This document shows positions 1 through 8,148 of a stretch of 32,948 nt of DNA, one piece after another. How positions within the stretch are numbered: the first letter of the stretch is position 1; each line of letters starts with the position of its first letter. The stretch comes from Bacteroidota bacterium (GTDB lineage Bacteria; Bacteroidota; Bacteroidia; Palsa-965). Below the pieces are notes generated by a model that was not told the DNA's origin, ran no database searches, and worked only from the letters and a program-made list of their open reading frames with translations. The stretch spans positions 225 through 33,172 of the forward strand of contig PLXK01000193.1 of assembly GCA_003151415.1 (NCBI GenBank), read 5' to 3'. A program made the position numbers and the translations under genes.

Positions 1-790
1 CCATGGTATTGATGGTGTTTTTCAGTTCCAGGATCTCGCCTTTCACATCCACGGTCACTTTTTTGGAAAGGTCACCTTTGGCAACGGCTGTGGTTACATC
101 CGCAATATTCCGCACCTGTCCGGTGAGGTTACTTGCCATTTTATTTACGCTGTCTGTCAAATCTTTCCAGACCCCACCCACTCCTCTTACTTTTGCCTGC
201 CCTCCTAATTTACCTTCGGTACCTACCTCCCGCGCCACGCGGGTTACTTCCATGGAAAACAAATTCAACTGCTTCACCATGCCGTTTACCTCTTTGGCAA
301 TTCTTAAAAACTCTCCCTGGAGGGGGTTCCCTTCGATAGACAAAGGCATTTCCTGCAAAAGATTTCCTTTGGCAACAGAGGTAATGACGTGTGCAATTTC
401 GATTGTCGGGTGAACGAGGTCGGAAATGAGCGTGTTGACAGAATCTATACAGGAACTCCAGGAACCTCTTGCCCCATCCAGCACAACCCGGTTGGTTAAC
501 TTACCCTGCTTACCGATACTTTTTCCCACTTTTTGAAATTCAAAAACCATTCTTTCATTCAGGTCAATAATTTCATTGAGCGTATCGCAGATTGATCTTT
601 TTATTCCATTCTGATCCGTTGGCAAGCGAAGTGAAAAATTTCCGTTTTTCACTTTCAAAAGAACCGATAACAGTTCAGATTCGGTCAGGACTGATTCTTC
701 CTGTTTGGAAGCGTGACCGTTTTTTGATGCATGTCCGTTCATTTTGTGCCTGGCACCATTCGGGTGAAATTTTATCAATTTTTCTTTCAT
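1..790 (-). CDS. Multi-HAMP sensor histidine kinase, N-terminal part (runs off the window)
   Basis: Translating the minus strand from the ATG at 790 gives 263 open codons with no stop before the window edge, so the gene continues to the left. The protein has no N-terminal membrane segment. It begins with a polar 35-residue leader and then shows HAMP-like units, ending in the stretches [35 protein letters not shown] and [12 protein letters not shown]. These are the hallmark of the poly-HAMP repeats of soluble group III-type hybrid histidine kinases, which in Bacteroidota usually continue into GAF, HisKA, HATPase and receiver domains. Those catalytic domains are outside the window, so kinase activity is inferred from the family. 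A LytTR response regulator lies upstream on the same strand with a 275-bp gap, which suggests a signalling pair. The family call is sure; the stimulus is unknown. Confidence 0.85.
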   Translation of the reverse strand, partial: MKEKLIKFHPNGARHKMNGHASKNGHASKQEESVLTESELLSVLLKVKNGNFSLRLPTDQNGIKRSICDTLNEIIDLNERMVFEFQKVGKSIGKQGKLTNRVVLDGARGSWSSCIDSVNTLISDLVHPTIEIAHVITSVAKGNLLQEMPLSIEGNPLQGEFLRIAKEVNGMVKQLNLFSMEVTRVAREVGTEGKLGGQAKVRGVGGVWKDLTDSVNKMASNLTGQVRNIADVTTAVAKGDLSKKVTVDVKGEILELKNTINTM

Positions 791-1065
791 CTTAAGGTTT
801 TTAGCTGATCGTTTTGTGGTTCTTTTTCCGTTTTTCGTGCCGGATTTTTCCCTCCCCGCTCTTTTCAGAGCAGTTTAAGGTGAAAGTGACCGTCGGCTTC
901 AAAATGTATTTTTTAATCCGAGAGATTCATTTTGGGTAAAAATGGAGTGTAGCATCTGTCTTCCAGATTGAACGGAAGAAAGCACGCTTGTAATCAAAAC
1001 ATCGGTAGACAACCAAAATATCCCGGTGAAATGGCCTTAAAAAAAGGCAAGGCATAAAATGACGC

Positions 1066-1770
1066 CTAAAGCTGTTTAACTCTAAGCATGAATTCCCCTT
1101 TATACATAGAGCCCATTGGAATCAATTTATTGCCGATGCAAATCACATTGTCATCGATGCTGCTCACGTGTTCGAGCTGCACCATAAATGACCGGTGCAC
1201 GCGCAAAAACCGGTCGGCGGGAAGTTTCTTCTCCACTGTTTTTAAAGTCAGGTGAAGCGTATAATTCGATTCTGCTGTATGGATATTGACATAATCGCCG
1301 GATGCTTCAATCCATTTGATGTCTTTCACCAAAACCTTATTGAGCATGGCATTTTTTTTAAGAAAGATATATTCCGAATTAAAATCGGCCGGAGGTCTGT
1401 CCTGGATCGTTAAGAGCTGTTTCGCCTTTTCTGTTGATTTCAGCAGCTTTGGAAAACCAATCGGCTTTACGAGATAATCAACAACGTTGTTTTCAAAAGC
1501 CTCAAGGGCATATTCTTTGTGCGCTGTTGTCAGAATTACCAGCGGAGGTTTGTCAATGCTTTTAAGAAGATCAAGACCGCTCATCACAGGCAATTGCACA
1601 TCCAAAAACATCAAATCCACCTGTCCTGTTTTCAGAGCGGTTATGGCTTCCATCGGGCACTTGCAAATCTGAACCAGATTCAGATACTCGATCTGGCTGA
1701 TTTGGAGTTTCAAGAGGTTTGATGACAACTCTTCGTCATCCACAATTATACAATTCAGTGCTGTTCCCAT
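1066..1770 (-). CDS. LytTR-family two-component response regulator
   Basis: A 234-residue protein with a complete receiver domain followed by a LytTR DNA-binding domain. The acidic pair is D11-D12, the phospho-acceptor is D57 in FLDVQLPVMSG, the switch threonine is T81 or T82, and the conserved lysine is K102 in YLVKPIG. Residues about 133-230 form the LytTR domain, with the typical IKWIEASGDYVNIHT and FLRVHRSFMV stretches. Family members bind direct repeats upstream of target genes and often control surface or exopolysaccharide functions. The start is the ATG at 1770, and the length is normal for the family. It sits just upstream of, and on the same strand as, the multi-HAMP kinase gene, a common Bacteroidota arrangement. 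Its target is not visible; the long AT-rich region upstream is one possibility. Confidence 0.93.
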   Translation of the reverse strand: MGTALNCIIVDDEELSSNLLKLQISQIEYLNLVQICKCPMEAITALKTGQVDLMFLDVQLPVMSGLDLLKSIDKPPLVILTTAHKEYALEAFENNVVDYLVKPIGFPKLLKSTEKAKQLLTIQDRPPADFNSEYIFLKKNAMLNKVLVKDIKWIEASGDYVNIHTAESNYTLHLTLKTVEKKLPADRFLRVHRSFMVQLEHVSSIDDNVICIGNKLIPMGSMYKGEFMLRVKQL

Positions 1771-2725
1771 TTTTAAAATTTCATTGTTGATATTATTCTA
1801 CTCTGATCTAAATAAAAATTCCTTTTTCAGAAAGCGGATAATAAAATTCAGGGGGCGAGTAAAATTAGAAAAAATAGTTTCCAACTGAAAGGAAAACGAA
1901 ATAACAGAATGGAAATTATTTTCACATGTAAGAAATATCACAAAAAAGTAAAAAAGAGAAAAAAGGAATGAAGATTCCGCCGAATTATTGCTTTTTACTA
2001 TAAAATTTTATGTGCGTTGCTTGTTGAACATTTTTCCATCGTTTTTTCGAAGCGTCTCCCGAAAAAACAGATCCGGGGTTTTGTTTTTTGACAACAAAAT
2101 TCGCAAGAACAATTACCAATCACCGGCCATTACTCAGACAGGGTCTTCACGTTACAATATAATTTGATGTCGTTATTTTATTTGTTTTTTCTCCCGACCC
2201 GTCTGTCCTTATTTTCATCCGGCAGGAACTTCCTCCGAGTCCATTCAGAGCAACATTCCGCTTTCAAGCTTTTTTAATTTCCCAAACGTTTCAATTTTAC
2301 GTCTTTTAACGGAGGTAAAAATCCGATCAATCACTTTTTGTTTCACATGAATTTTTTCCAAATCAAATTCAACGGAAACTATTTTTTCAAAGCCTTCCTC
2401 TCACATTCGACATAGCAGAGGCCGATACATTCGATTGTCCGGCAACATCACAAATTGATTTTTCACATCAGACATGCCAGTCCGTTGCAGCCGAACAGAA
2501 ATTGGAAAAGAGCAAATTCAAATTAAATTTACACGTGTAATCCGGATTACAAGCCTAAACAATCAAGCCCTAAACCTCCCGCGTGTCCTCGCAGGAACGG
2601 CTGAATTGTTTTTGAGATTAAGCCCAGCAGAATTCATACCCGCATCAAATTGAATACGCATGCCAATGCAATACCCGCTGAAAAGATCAGCACGGGAATC
2701 TCATGCCTTTCACACACTCATCCTC
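1771..2725. other. Long AT-rich intergenic region between divergent genes
   Basis: About 950 bp without a convincing gene, lying between the LytTR regulator (minus) and the beta-helix protein (plus). It is AT-rich with many short A and T runs. I see no open frame with coding character and no RNA gene. The only ordered signals are the two overlapping palindromes at 2531-2550. The size suggests a regulatory region serving both divergent genes, but no clear TAnnTTTG box was found for either start. Confidence 0.5.
2531..2550. promoter_or_regulatory. Two overlapping perfect palindromes, candidate operator
   Basis: ACACGTGT (2531-2538) is a perfect 8-bp palindrome. It overlaps by two bases the perfect 14-bp palindrome GTAATCCGGATTAC (2537-2550). 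They lie about 175 bp upstream of the beta-helix gene start. Dyad symmetry of this kind fits a dimeric regulator. No binding protein can be named from the sequence. Confidence 0.35.
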
Positions 2726-5503
2726 ATGAAAAAGGTCTGCACTCTGTTTGCTTTGTTTGTCCTTTCTGTGACAACACAAGCCGTCAATTATTATTTTTCC
2801 AGCATTCTCGGTAACGACTCAAGAAGTGCAATACAGGCTAAAAATCCGGCCACACCCTGGAAAACAATTAACAAGGTCAATTCCTATTTTAGTCATTTCC
2901 TGCCCGGCGACTCCATTCTATTCCGGCGCGGAGATACTTTTTACGGTTCGCTGACCATTAAAAAATCAGGAACTGCCGGTCTTCCCATCGTGTTTTCCTG
3001 CTATGGCGATCCGGCCTTGAACATTCCTCAAATCACCGGCATGATTGCCCTTGGCTCCTGGTCTAACAAAGGAAACGGAATCTGGGAAAGTAATTGTTCC
3101 GGCGGTTCTTCGGTCAATGTTGTTTTACTGAACGGGGCATTTCAGGTTTTGGGACGTTATCCCAACAGCAATGCAACCAACAAAGGGTATCTGAATTTCG
3201 AATCGCATTCGGGTTCAGGTTCGATAACAGACAACCAGTTAAGCGCTTCTCCAAACTGGACCGGGGCAGAACTTGTTATCCGTCCCAACCGTTGGGTTGT
3301 TGACAGGGATTCCATCCTGCTGCATTCTGGAACCAACATCCAATTCAACTCCGCTACGGGTTATACGCCCATTGACAACTTCGGCTATTTTATCCAGAAA
3401 AGCATCAACACACTGGATCAGACCGGCGAATGGTTTTACAATACAGCCACAAAAAAGATGGATGTGTTTTTTGGCACTTCCAATCCGCAGTACTCCACCG
3501 TTCAGGCCAGTATACTGAACAATCTGATCACTCTGAACGGCGAGAACAACATTTCGTTTGTGAATCTTGCCTTGACCGGATCCAATAAAGACGCCATATC
3601 CATCAGCTCCGCCCAGAATATTACCATCAGCAATTGCACCATTCTGTATTCGGGTGCCAATGCGCTTTCGGGGACCAACACACAAGGGCTCCGGATACAA
3701 TCAAACCGGATTTCAGAAACAAACAACACGGCACTTTCTTTGAGCAACAGCTGCAGCGGGTCCTTTATCCTGAACAATGTCATCACCAATACAGGTATTC
3801 ATGCCGGCATGGGCCAGAGCGGAAACGATACGTATGAAGGCATTTGGATTTCAGGGGACAACAACACCATTGAAAACAATACCATCGACAGCACCGGATA
3901 CATTGGCATCGATTTCAGCGGCAACAATACGCTTATCAAAAACAATGTCATCAGCCATTTTACACAAACCAAAGACGATGGCGGAGGCATTTACACCTGG
4001 ACAGGCGCTTCCAACCTCAACCCGAGCAGCAACCGGGTCATCAGCGGGAACCTTGTGCTTTATGGAACAGGGGCGGGAGAAGGAACAGACGAGCCTCTTT
4101 ACCTGCCTTCGGAGGGAATATACATGGATGACAATACCGGCAATGTGACTATTTCCGGAAACACGGTAGCCGGTTGCGGAAACAATGGGATCTATCTGCA
4201 CAATGCGCACAACATCACCGTCAGGCAAAACACCTTGTACAACAATACCAAACAACTGGACATGGGTCACGATGGCAATTGCCCGAATTGTTTGGTGGTC
4301 AACAATTCCCTGATGGACAATATTCTTGTCTCCGCCCAGACAACCCAGCCTGTTTTCGGCCTGGAAAGTATCAGCAATGACCTCTCCGATTTCGGTGCTT
4401 TTGACAGCAACTATTATTGCCGGCCATTTGATGACAACCAGACCATAAACAATACCTATGTGGCTTCCGGCTCACAGGTTAATGTGAGTGAGGATTTGGC
4501 TATGTGGCAGGCTGCTTATCAAAAAGATCCCCATTCCAAAAAATCCCCTCTTGATTTTTCCCCATATACCATCAACGGCTATATCGGCTCCAATATGTAT
4601 CCCAACGGCTCCTTTGCGAGCAACGTTGACGGTCAGTATGTTTATTCCGCACAGAACAATGTGTATGCAGCATGGGACAATACCGGCAAATTGGACGGGG
4701 GAGCTTTGCGCTTTTATTTTACACCGAGCAGCGGCCTTGTCAATATTTCAAAAACGATTATTGGAATAGGCGCTGTTACGGCAGGCCAAAATTACATTGT
4801 CAAATTCAGTTTGCTGGGGACAAAAAACAACAAAACAATGAATGTGTTTTTCCGGCAAAGTCTTTCGCCCTACAACACAATCAGTCCGGTAAGTGTTTGC
4901 AAAATAAGCAGCACGCGTACCGAGCAGCAATTTTTGATTTCTCCGACCGTTTCCGAAAGCAACGCAAGCCTGATCTATGAGATCGGAGAACAGGACAGCA
5001 CGCTTTGGCTGGACAACATTCAGTTGTATGCGGCCTCCATATCGATGAATATACCTGCCGGGGATATTCTTTTTGAATACAATCCCACATCAAGCCCGCT
5101 TTCGGTTTCTCTTTCGGGCAGCTATATGGATGTAAAGAGCACGAGCTATTCAGGCAGTGTTGTCCTGGCCCCGTATTCCTCGATTGTATTATTAAACAAG
5201 GCAGGACACAGATCCGTACCTTTTGCAAACCTTCCCGGATCCCCACCGCTCGAGTCCCTTCAATTGACTATTTACCCAAATCCGGTCACCGACATGTTGA
5301 CTGTGTCGGGCAGTGAAGACACAGAAAACCGGGTAGAGGTATTTGATCTAACAGGTAAGGTGATCCTCACAAAAATGATCCATCCGGCTCCCGGCGAACA
5401 CCTCTTTCAAATCGATCTGTCTGAACTTGCTCCTGCCATTTATTTATTGAAAGTAAGCACCCTTGAAAGCAGCAGTCAGAAAATGTTTGTGAAAACAAAA
5501 TAG
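2726..5503 (+). CDS. Secreted right-handed beta-helix (pectate-lyase-like fold) protein with T9SS type A sorting domain
   Basis: A 925-residue protein if started at the ATG at 2726, which gives a clean Sec signal peptide (MKKVCTLFALFVLSVTTQA). The frame is open 22 codons further upstream, but that extension would bury the signal peptide. The central part, roughly residues 270-530, is rich in the N-x-I and GNT-type repeats of parallel beta-helix proteins (for example NNTIENNTIDSTGYIGIDF). This fold is shared by NosD-like proteins, pectate lyases and other polysaccharide-acting enzymes. A beta-sandwich-like region follows. The last 80 residues are a type A sorting domain, beginning IYPNPVTDMLTVSG and ending in KMFVKTK. 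The protein is therefore expected to be exported by T9SS and displayed or released. The substrate is not deducible; action on a polysaccharide is an inference from fold. A strong hairpin terminator follows. Confidence 0.87.
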   Translation: MKKVCTLFALFVLSVTTQAVNYYFSSILGNDSRSAIQAKNPATPWKTINKVNSYFSHFLPGDSILFRRGDTFYGSLTIKKSGTAGLPIVFSCYGDPALNIPQITGMIALGSWSNKGNGIWESNCSGGSSVNVVLLNGAFQVLGRYPNSNATNKGYLNFESHSGSGSITDNQLSASPNWTGAELVIRPNRWVVDRDSILLHSGTNIQFNSATGYTPIDNFGYFIQKSINTLDQTGEWFYNTATKKMDVFFGTSNPQYSTVQASILNNLITLNGENNISFVNLALTGSNKDAISISSAQNITISNCTILYSGANALSGTNTQGLRIQSNRISETNNTALSLSNSCSGSFILNNVITNTGIHAGMGQSGNDTYEGIWISGDNNTIENNTIDSTGYIGIDFSGNNTLIKNNVISHFTQTKDDGGGIYTWTGASNLNPSSNRVISGNLVLYGTGAGEGTDEPLYLPSEGIYMDDNTGNVTISGNTVAGCGNNGIYLHNAHNITVRQNTLYNNTKQLDMGHDGNCPNCLVVNNSLMDNILVSAQTTQPVFGLESISNDLSDFGAFDSNYYCRPFDDNQTINNTYVASGSQVNVSEDLAMWQAAYQKDPHSKKSPLDFSPYTINGYIGSNMYPNGSFASNVDGQYVYSAQNNVYAAWDNTGKLDGGALRFYFTPSSGLVNISKTIIGIGAVTAGQNYIVKFSLLGTKNNKTMNVFFRQSLSPYNTISPVSVCKISSTRTEQQFLISPTVSESNASLIYEIGEQDSTLWLDNIQLYAASISMNIPAGDILFEYNPTSSPLSVSLSGSYMDVKSTSYSGSVVLAPYSSIVLLNKAGHRSVPFANLPGSPPLESLQLTIYPNPVTDMLTVSGSEDTENRVEVFDLTGKVILTKMIHPAPGEHLFQIDLSELAPAIYLLKVSTLESSSQKMFVKTK

Positions 5504-5531
5504 GGAACTGTTTTTTTGATTACCCTATAAT

Positions 5532-5572
5532 GAAACACCCTTGAAAGCGAATCGGCTTCGAGGGTGTTTTCA
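5532..5572 (+). terminator. Intrinsic terminator after the beta-helix gene
   Basis: AAACACCC at 5533-5540 pairs with GGGTGTTT at 5562-5569. The stem continues inward as TTGAAAGC against GGCTTCGA with a wobble and a mismatch, leaving a short loop, and ends in a T run (GTTTTCATTT). It lies 30 bp after the stop codon and upstream of a separate promoter-like box. Confidence 0.75.
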
Positions 5573-5634
5573 TTTGCCATTTATTTTCGAGAACGGGTAA
5601 ATGCTTCTATCTTAAAAATCAGTTGTGACACAGG

Positions 5635-5642
5635 TATTTTTG
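5635..5642 (+). promoter_or_regulatory. Candidate Bacteroidota -7 box for the DUF4345-like gene
   Basis: TATTTTTG matches the TAnnTTTG consensus exactly and ends 38 bp before the ATG at 5681, which would leave a leader of about 30 nt. No good TTTG box is seen at the proper distance upstream, so confidence is limited. Confidence 0.4.
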
Positions 5643-5680
5643 TCGAAAATTAAAGTAGCTTAGAGTCTAAATAAAAAGTG

Positions 5681-6064
5681 ATGGAACTGTCTTTGCAGAT
5701 TTTACTGGGCCTGGTTTCTCTGATTTGTTTGTTAGGAGGGCTGAACCTGTTGACAAAAGGAGCCGGCTCTTTTTTGCCGGAAACCGTTGCGCCACAACCC
5801 ATATTGGATAATCTTTTCCGGTTTTTAAGCGGAATTTATTTCGGGATGGGATTTCTAACGGCCTGGGTTGTTTTCAATCTTCACGAGATGCATGGATTGA
5901 TTTATTTCATGGGAATTGTTGTTGTTTTTTCCGGTTTAGGCAGGTTGTACTCGAGGATACAAGTTGGCTCTGCAGGAAAATATTTCAACAACATAATGCT
6001 GGTTGAAATTGGTTTAGGAACCGCTATCGTGATTCTGCAATTTCTGAGATCGCATTGTCAATGA
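5681..6064 (+). CDS. DUF4345-like small inner-membrane protein
   Basis: A 127-residue, strongly hydrophobic protein with four predicted membrane segments: about residues 5-22, 46-64, 72-88 and 103-121. The conserved-looking stretches LSGIYFGMGF and GLGRLYSRIQVG fit the DUF4345 family of four-helix membrane proteins, whose function is unknown. The ATG at 5681 is preferred; a GTG one codon earlier is also in frame. The gene stands alone between the terminator of the beta-helix gene and the 21-nt array, so neighbours give no functional hint. The family assignment rests on memory of the pattern. Confidence 0.75.
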   Translation: MELSLQILLGLVSLICLLGGLNLLTKGAGSFLPETVAPQPILDNLFRFLSGIYFGMGFLTAWVVFNLHEMHGLIYFMGIVVVFSGLGRLYSRIQVGSAGKYFNNIMLVEIGLGTAIVILQFLRSHCQ

Positions 6065-6177
6065 AACTAATGGCTTTCAGGCATAAAACGGCGAGATAAT
6101 TCAAACCGATTTTGCGCTTCTTCTCTTGTTTTAGCCGCGTCCTTTTTCACCAAATCCCTGCCCACCTTTTTCTTTCT

Positions 6178-6742
6178 GACAAATCAGATTTCCTATTTAA
6201 AAAATTCCTTTCCCTATTGACAAAACATATTCTCCTTGTGACAAAACCCTTTTTCCAATTGACATTTCACCTTTGCCATTTGACAAACCCTCTTTACCAA
6301 TTGACAAAATTTGTTTTCCAACAGGAAACCTTCCTTTTCTGTTTGACGTCCCTCCTTTCTGATTTTACACCCTCATTTTTTCAATTGAAAAGACTTGTTT
6401 TCCTGTAAACAAAGCTCCTTTTCCGTCTGCCGCTTCTTGTTTTCCTTTTGACAACATTTTTTTCCTGCAGGCAAATCTTCTTTCTCTTTTGACAAAACTA
6501 TTTTTCCAATCGTCATGAAGGGTTTTCCGATTGAAAAATGTATTTGGTCGATCCGCATCAGCTGTTTTCCAATTGGTAAAACAACTTTTCCTATTCGCAT
6601 ATTTTCTTTTATTCTTAACAAAATTGTTTTGCCTCTTTGCCCCTGTTGTTTGTTGTCTGCTAAAAACAAGTTCCCAATTGAACGTATCTTATTTCCATTG
6701 GCCTTATTCCTTTTTCTTTTTGAGATTTCCTTCAACCACGGC
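6178..6742. repeat. Degenerate tandem array with an exact 21-nt period (array 1)
   Basis: From 6219 to 6722 there are 25 successive units whose first base falls at 21-nt steps: 6219, 6240, 6261, 6282, 6303 and so on to 6722. There is a single 20-nt step (6471 to 6491). A less regular beginning is seen from 6178. The best units read TGACAAAAC, then a variable part, then TTTTCC and AAT. Most units have diverged, but the T tract near positions 12-17 and the GACAAA or NNCAAA head keep phase. T-rich tracts spaced by two helical turns predict curved DNA. Because 21 is a multiple of three, open frames appear (for example a heptad IGK frame on the minus strand at 6373-6744), but they are not convincing genes. 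There are no unique spacers, so it is not a CRISPR array. Confidence 0.85.
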
Positions 6743-6918
6743 ACCCGATTGGCCTTACATTACATCAACCAGTTAAAATACAGAAAGAATGAAAATAACA
6801 GATTGAAGAGCCAGGAACCGCAGCAGAGAATTTGTTTTGATTGCAGATTTTATTGCTGACGATCCTGCTTGATTTCTTGCACTCGGAATAGTGTAAATTT
6901 CGGAAATTTAATTTATTC

Positions 6919-6936
6919 ATTTGGGCGTGTCCCTGA
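6919..6936 (+). repeat. Fragment of the dispersed GGGCGTGCCCC element
   Basis: ATTTGGGCGTGTCCCTGA matches the first 18 bases of the two fuller copies at 11736 and 32760, with one clear substitution. The CTCTTTGCAG and CTGCAAAGGAG parts of the element are missing here, so this is a truncated or diverged copy. Confidence 0.4.
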
Positions 6937-6960
6937 AAAATTCTTCCTGAAGAAAGACAT

Positions 6961-7797
6961 CTATTCCTTGATAAACTTAGTGCTTGTTGTATTATCCCCG
7001 GATTGCATTTGGATAAAATACATACCATTTGGCAGACAGGAAAAATCCATTCGTGTTTTACCCGCAATGTTTTTCATTTGCAAAATCAATTGGCCTGTAT
7101 TGTCGTAGATCATGGCGGTACAACTTTTGCTTTCTGTTTCCACATTCAAATAATCCCTTACCGGGTTTGGAAAAATGCGATACGTATTTGTCTTGTAAGA
7201 ATCATCAATTCCTGAAGAGAAAGAAGTGCTGGAACAGGGAGACAATATGGCAGGAACAGAAACTGTAACGGGCGTTGCCGAATTACCGAAATCCGACAAA
7301 TTGAATGACACTTTGATCCAGCCGGTTTGCGCGGTGGATGTATTGCGGTAAGCTATAAAAACATTGTTTTCTGCTGCTGGTCCTGAACACAGCATGCAAC
7401 CGTAATTACCCAACTGATGCATGGTATCAACAGACCAATGAGCGCTGTGAGGGCTGATCAATGTGTCCCCCAAATTAAAGTAGTGTACCTGGCCTGAATT
7501 GCCCGATCCGGTATCTGCGCAAATTTGAAAGAGCGGGTTCAGAACATACAGTAAGGCCTCGTTTTCACCATCTATCGCGGTGGGACCCTTAATCAAATCC
7601 AGCCTCATATCGGCATGGCCGTCGCAATTCAGATCAAACCGGCATGAAACGGTATTACCTATCGATGCATTGGAAAGGTTGACTAAAGGATTCGAAATAA
7701 TCAATCCCGCCGAACCCGACCCGGCAATGATTTGTGAAAAAGAAGTGTCGCGGCTTCCTATAATGAATGCCAGCAGAATCAGGATTTTTGTTTTCAT
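6961..7797 (-). CDS. Small secreted protein with T9SS type A sorting domain
   Basis: A 278-residue protein. The ATG at 7797 opens a Sec signal peptide (MKTKILILLAFIIGSRDTSFSQ). The body, about residues 23-205, contains a stretch rich in Asp, Gly and Asn (FDLNCDGHADMRLDL) that could bind calcium, and several cysteines, but matches no enzyme family I recognise. The last 70 residues, from RIFPNPVRDYLNVE to the end, form a type A T9SS sorting domain. The protein should therefore be exported across the outer membrane. It lies downstream of the dehydrogenase gene on the same strand, but a terminator-like hairpin between them suggests separate transcription. TATCTTTA at 7836-7843 (minus strand) is a near match to the Bacteroidota -7 box. 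Confidence 0.82.
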   Translation of the reverse strand: MKTKILILLAFIIGSRDTSFSQIIAGSGSAGLIISNPLVNLSNASIGNTVSCRFDLNCDGHADMRLDLIKGPTAIDGENEALLYVLNPLFQICADTGSGNSGQVHYFNLGDTLISPHSAHWSVDTMHQLGNYGCMLCSGPAAENNVFIAYRNTSTAQTGWIKVSFNLSDFGNSATPVTVSVPAILSPCSSTSFSSGIDDSYKTNTYRIFPNPVRDYLNVETESKSCTAMIYDNTGQLILQMKNIAGKTRMDFSCLPNGMYFIQMQSGDNTTSTKFIKE

Positions 7798-8148
7798 GGC
7801 GAGTCCGGTCAGTTATATTTCTTCTTGGATCTCTTAAAGATAATGTTTGCCGCACAGCACCCGCACGACATTGAGCGAATGGAGGCTTTGAATGAGCAGA
7901 TGGTAGGAAAAGCAGGATTATCTGAATCTGATTGGGGATCTGGCACACCCACCTGTACGATTGTCCCGTCTATTGACGTTGGTCTGACGGGATCTGTTCT
8001 CGCAAAACGGAGCATACTGCGCTGCGGGCAAAAAATTCCGATCGCGCGCATTTGCTCCGAAGGAATCTTTGGTACAATCCGCGCGATCGGGATAAAGCAT
8101 AAAAGAGAAGGAAACAACAGATTGAAACACAGGAAATCTCAGCAGCCG
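7798..8148. other. Intergenic region rich in inverted repeats, no convincing gene
   Basis: About 350 bp. Frames are open on both strands (for instance 7809-8117 on the minus strand and 7825-8238 on the plus strand), but neither shows a recognisable domain or a good start. Two inverted repeats are present: CCCGTC at 7965-7970 against GACGGG at 7986-7991, and the 11-bp stem at 8038-8090 described separately. The stretch at 8117-8148 resembles 6795-6826 (AACAGATTGAA followed later by CAGCAG). Confidence 0.4.
8032..8090 (-). terminator. Probable intrinsic terminator of the dehydrogenase gene
   Basis: CCGATCGCGCG (8038-8048) and CGCGCGATCGG (8080-8090) are perfect 11-bp inverted repeats around a 31-nt loop. 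Read on the minus strand, the stem is followed at once by AATTTTTTG. It lies about 60 bp after the dehydrogenase stop codon. The loop is longer than usual, which lowers confidence. Confidence 0.6.

Noticed and set aside
3-413. 136-codon plus-strand frame at the left edge
   Set aside because: It is antisense to the multi-HAMP kinase, whose minus-strand frame is open through the whole interval and matches a known family.
858-871. Hairpin GCTCT/AGAGC between the kinase and LytTR genes as a terminator
   Set aside because: The stem has only 5 bp and no T run follows on either strand.
1034-1048. GCCTT/AAGGC hairpin just after the LytTR regulator stop
   Set aside because: The 5-bp stem lies within an A run and is not followed by a T run on the minus strand, so it is not a convincing terminator.
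2660-2725. Upstream extension of the beta-helix protein
   Set aside because: The extra 22 residues are polar and would place the signal peptide internally; the ATG at 2726 gives a normal Sec signal.
6178-6742. CRISPR-like regularity of array 1
   Set aside because: The repeated units are contiguous and degenerate, with no alternation of identical repeats and unique spacers, and no cas genes are present. The same holds for array 2.
7809-8117. 102-codon minus-strand frame between the dehydrogenase and the T9SS cargo gene
   Set aside because: No domain, no signal peptide and no credible start; it runs through the probable terminator at 8032-8090.
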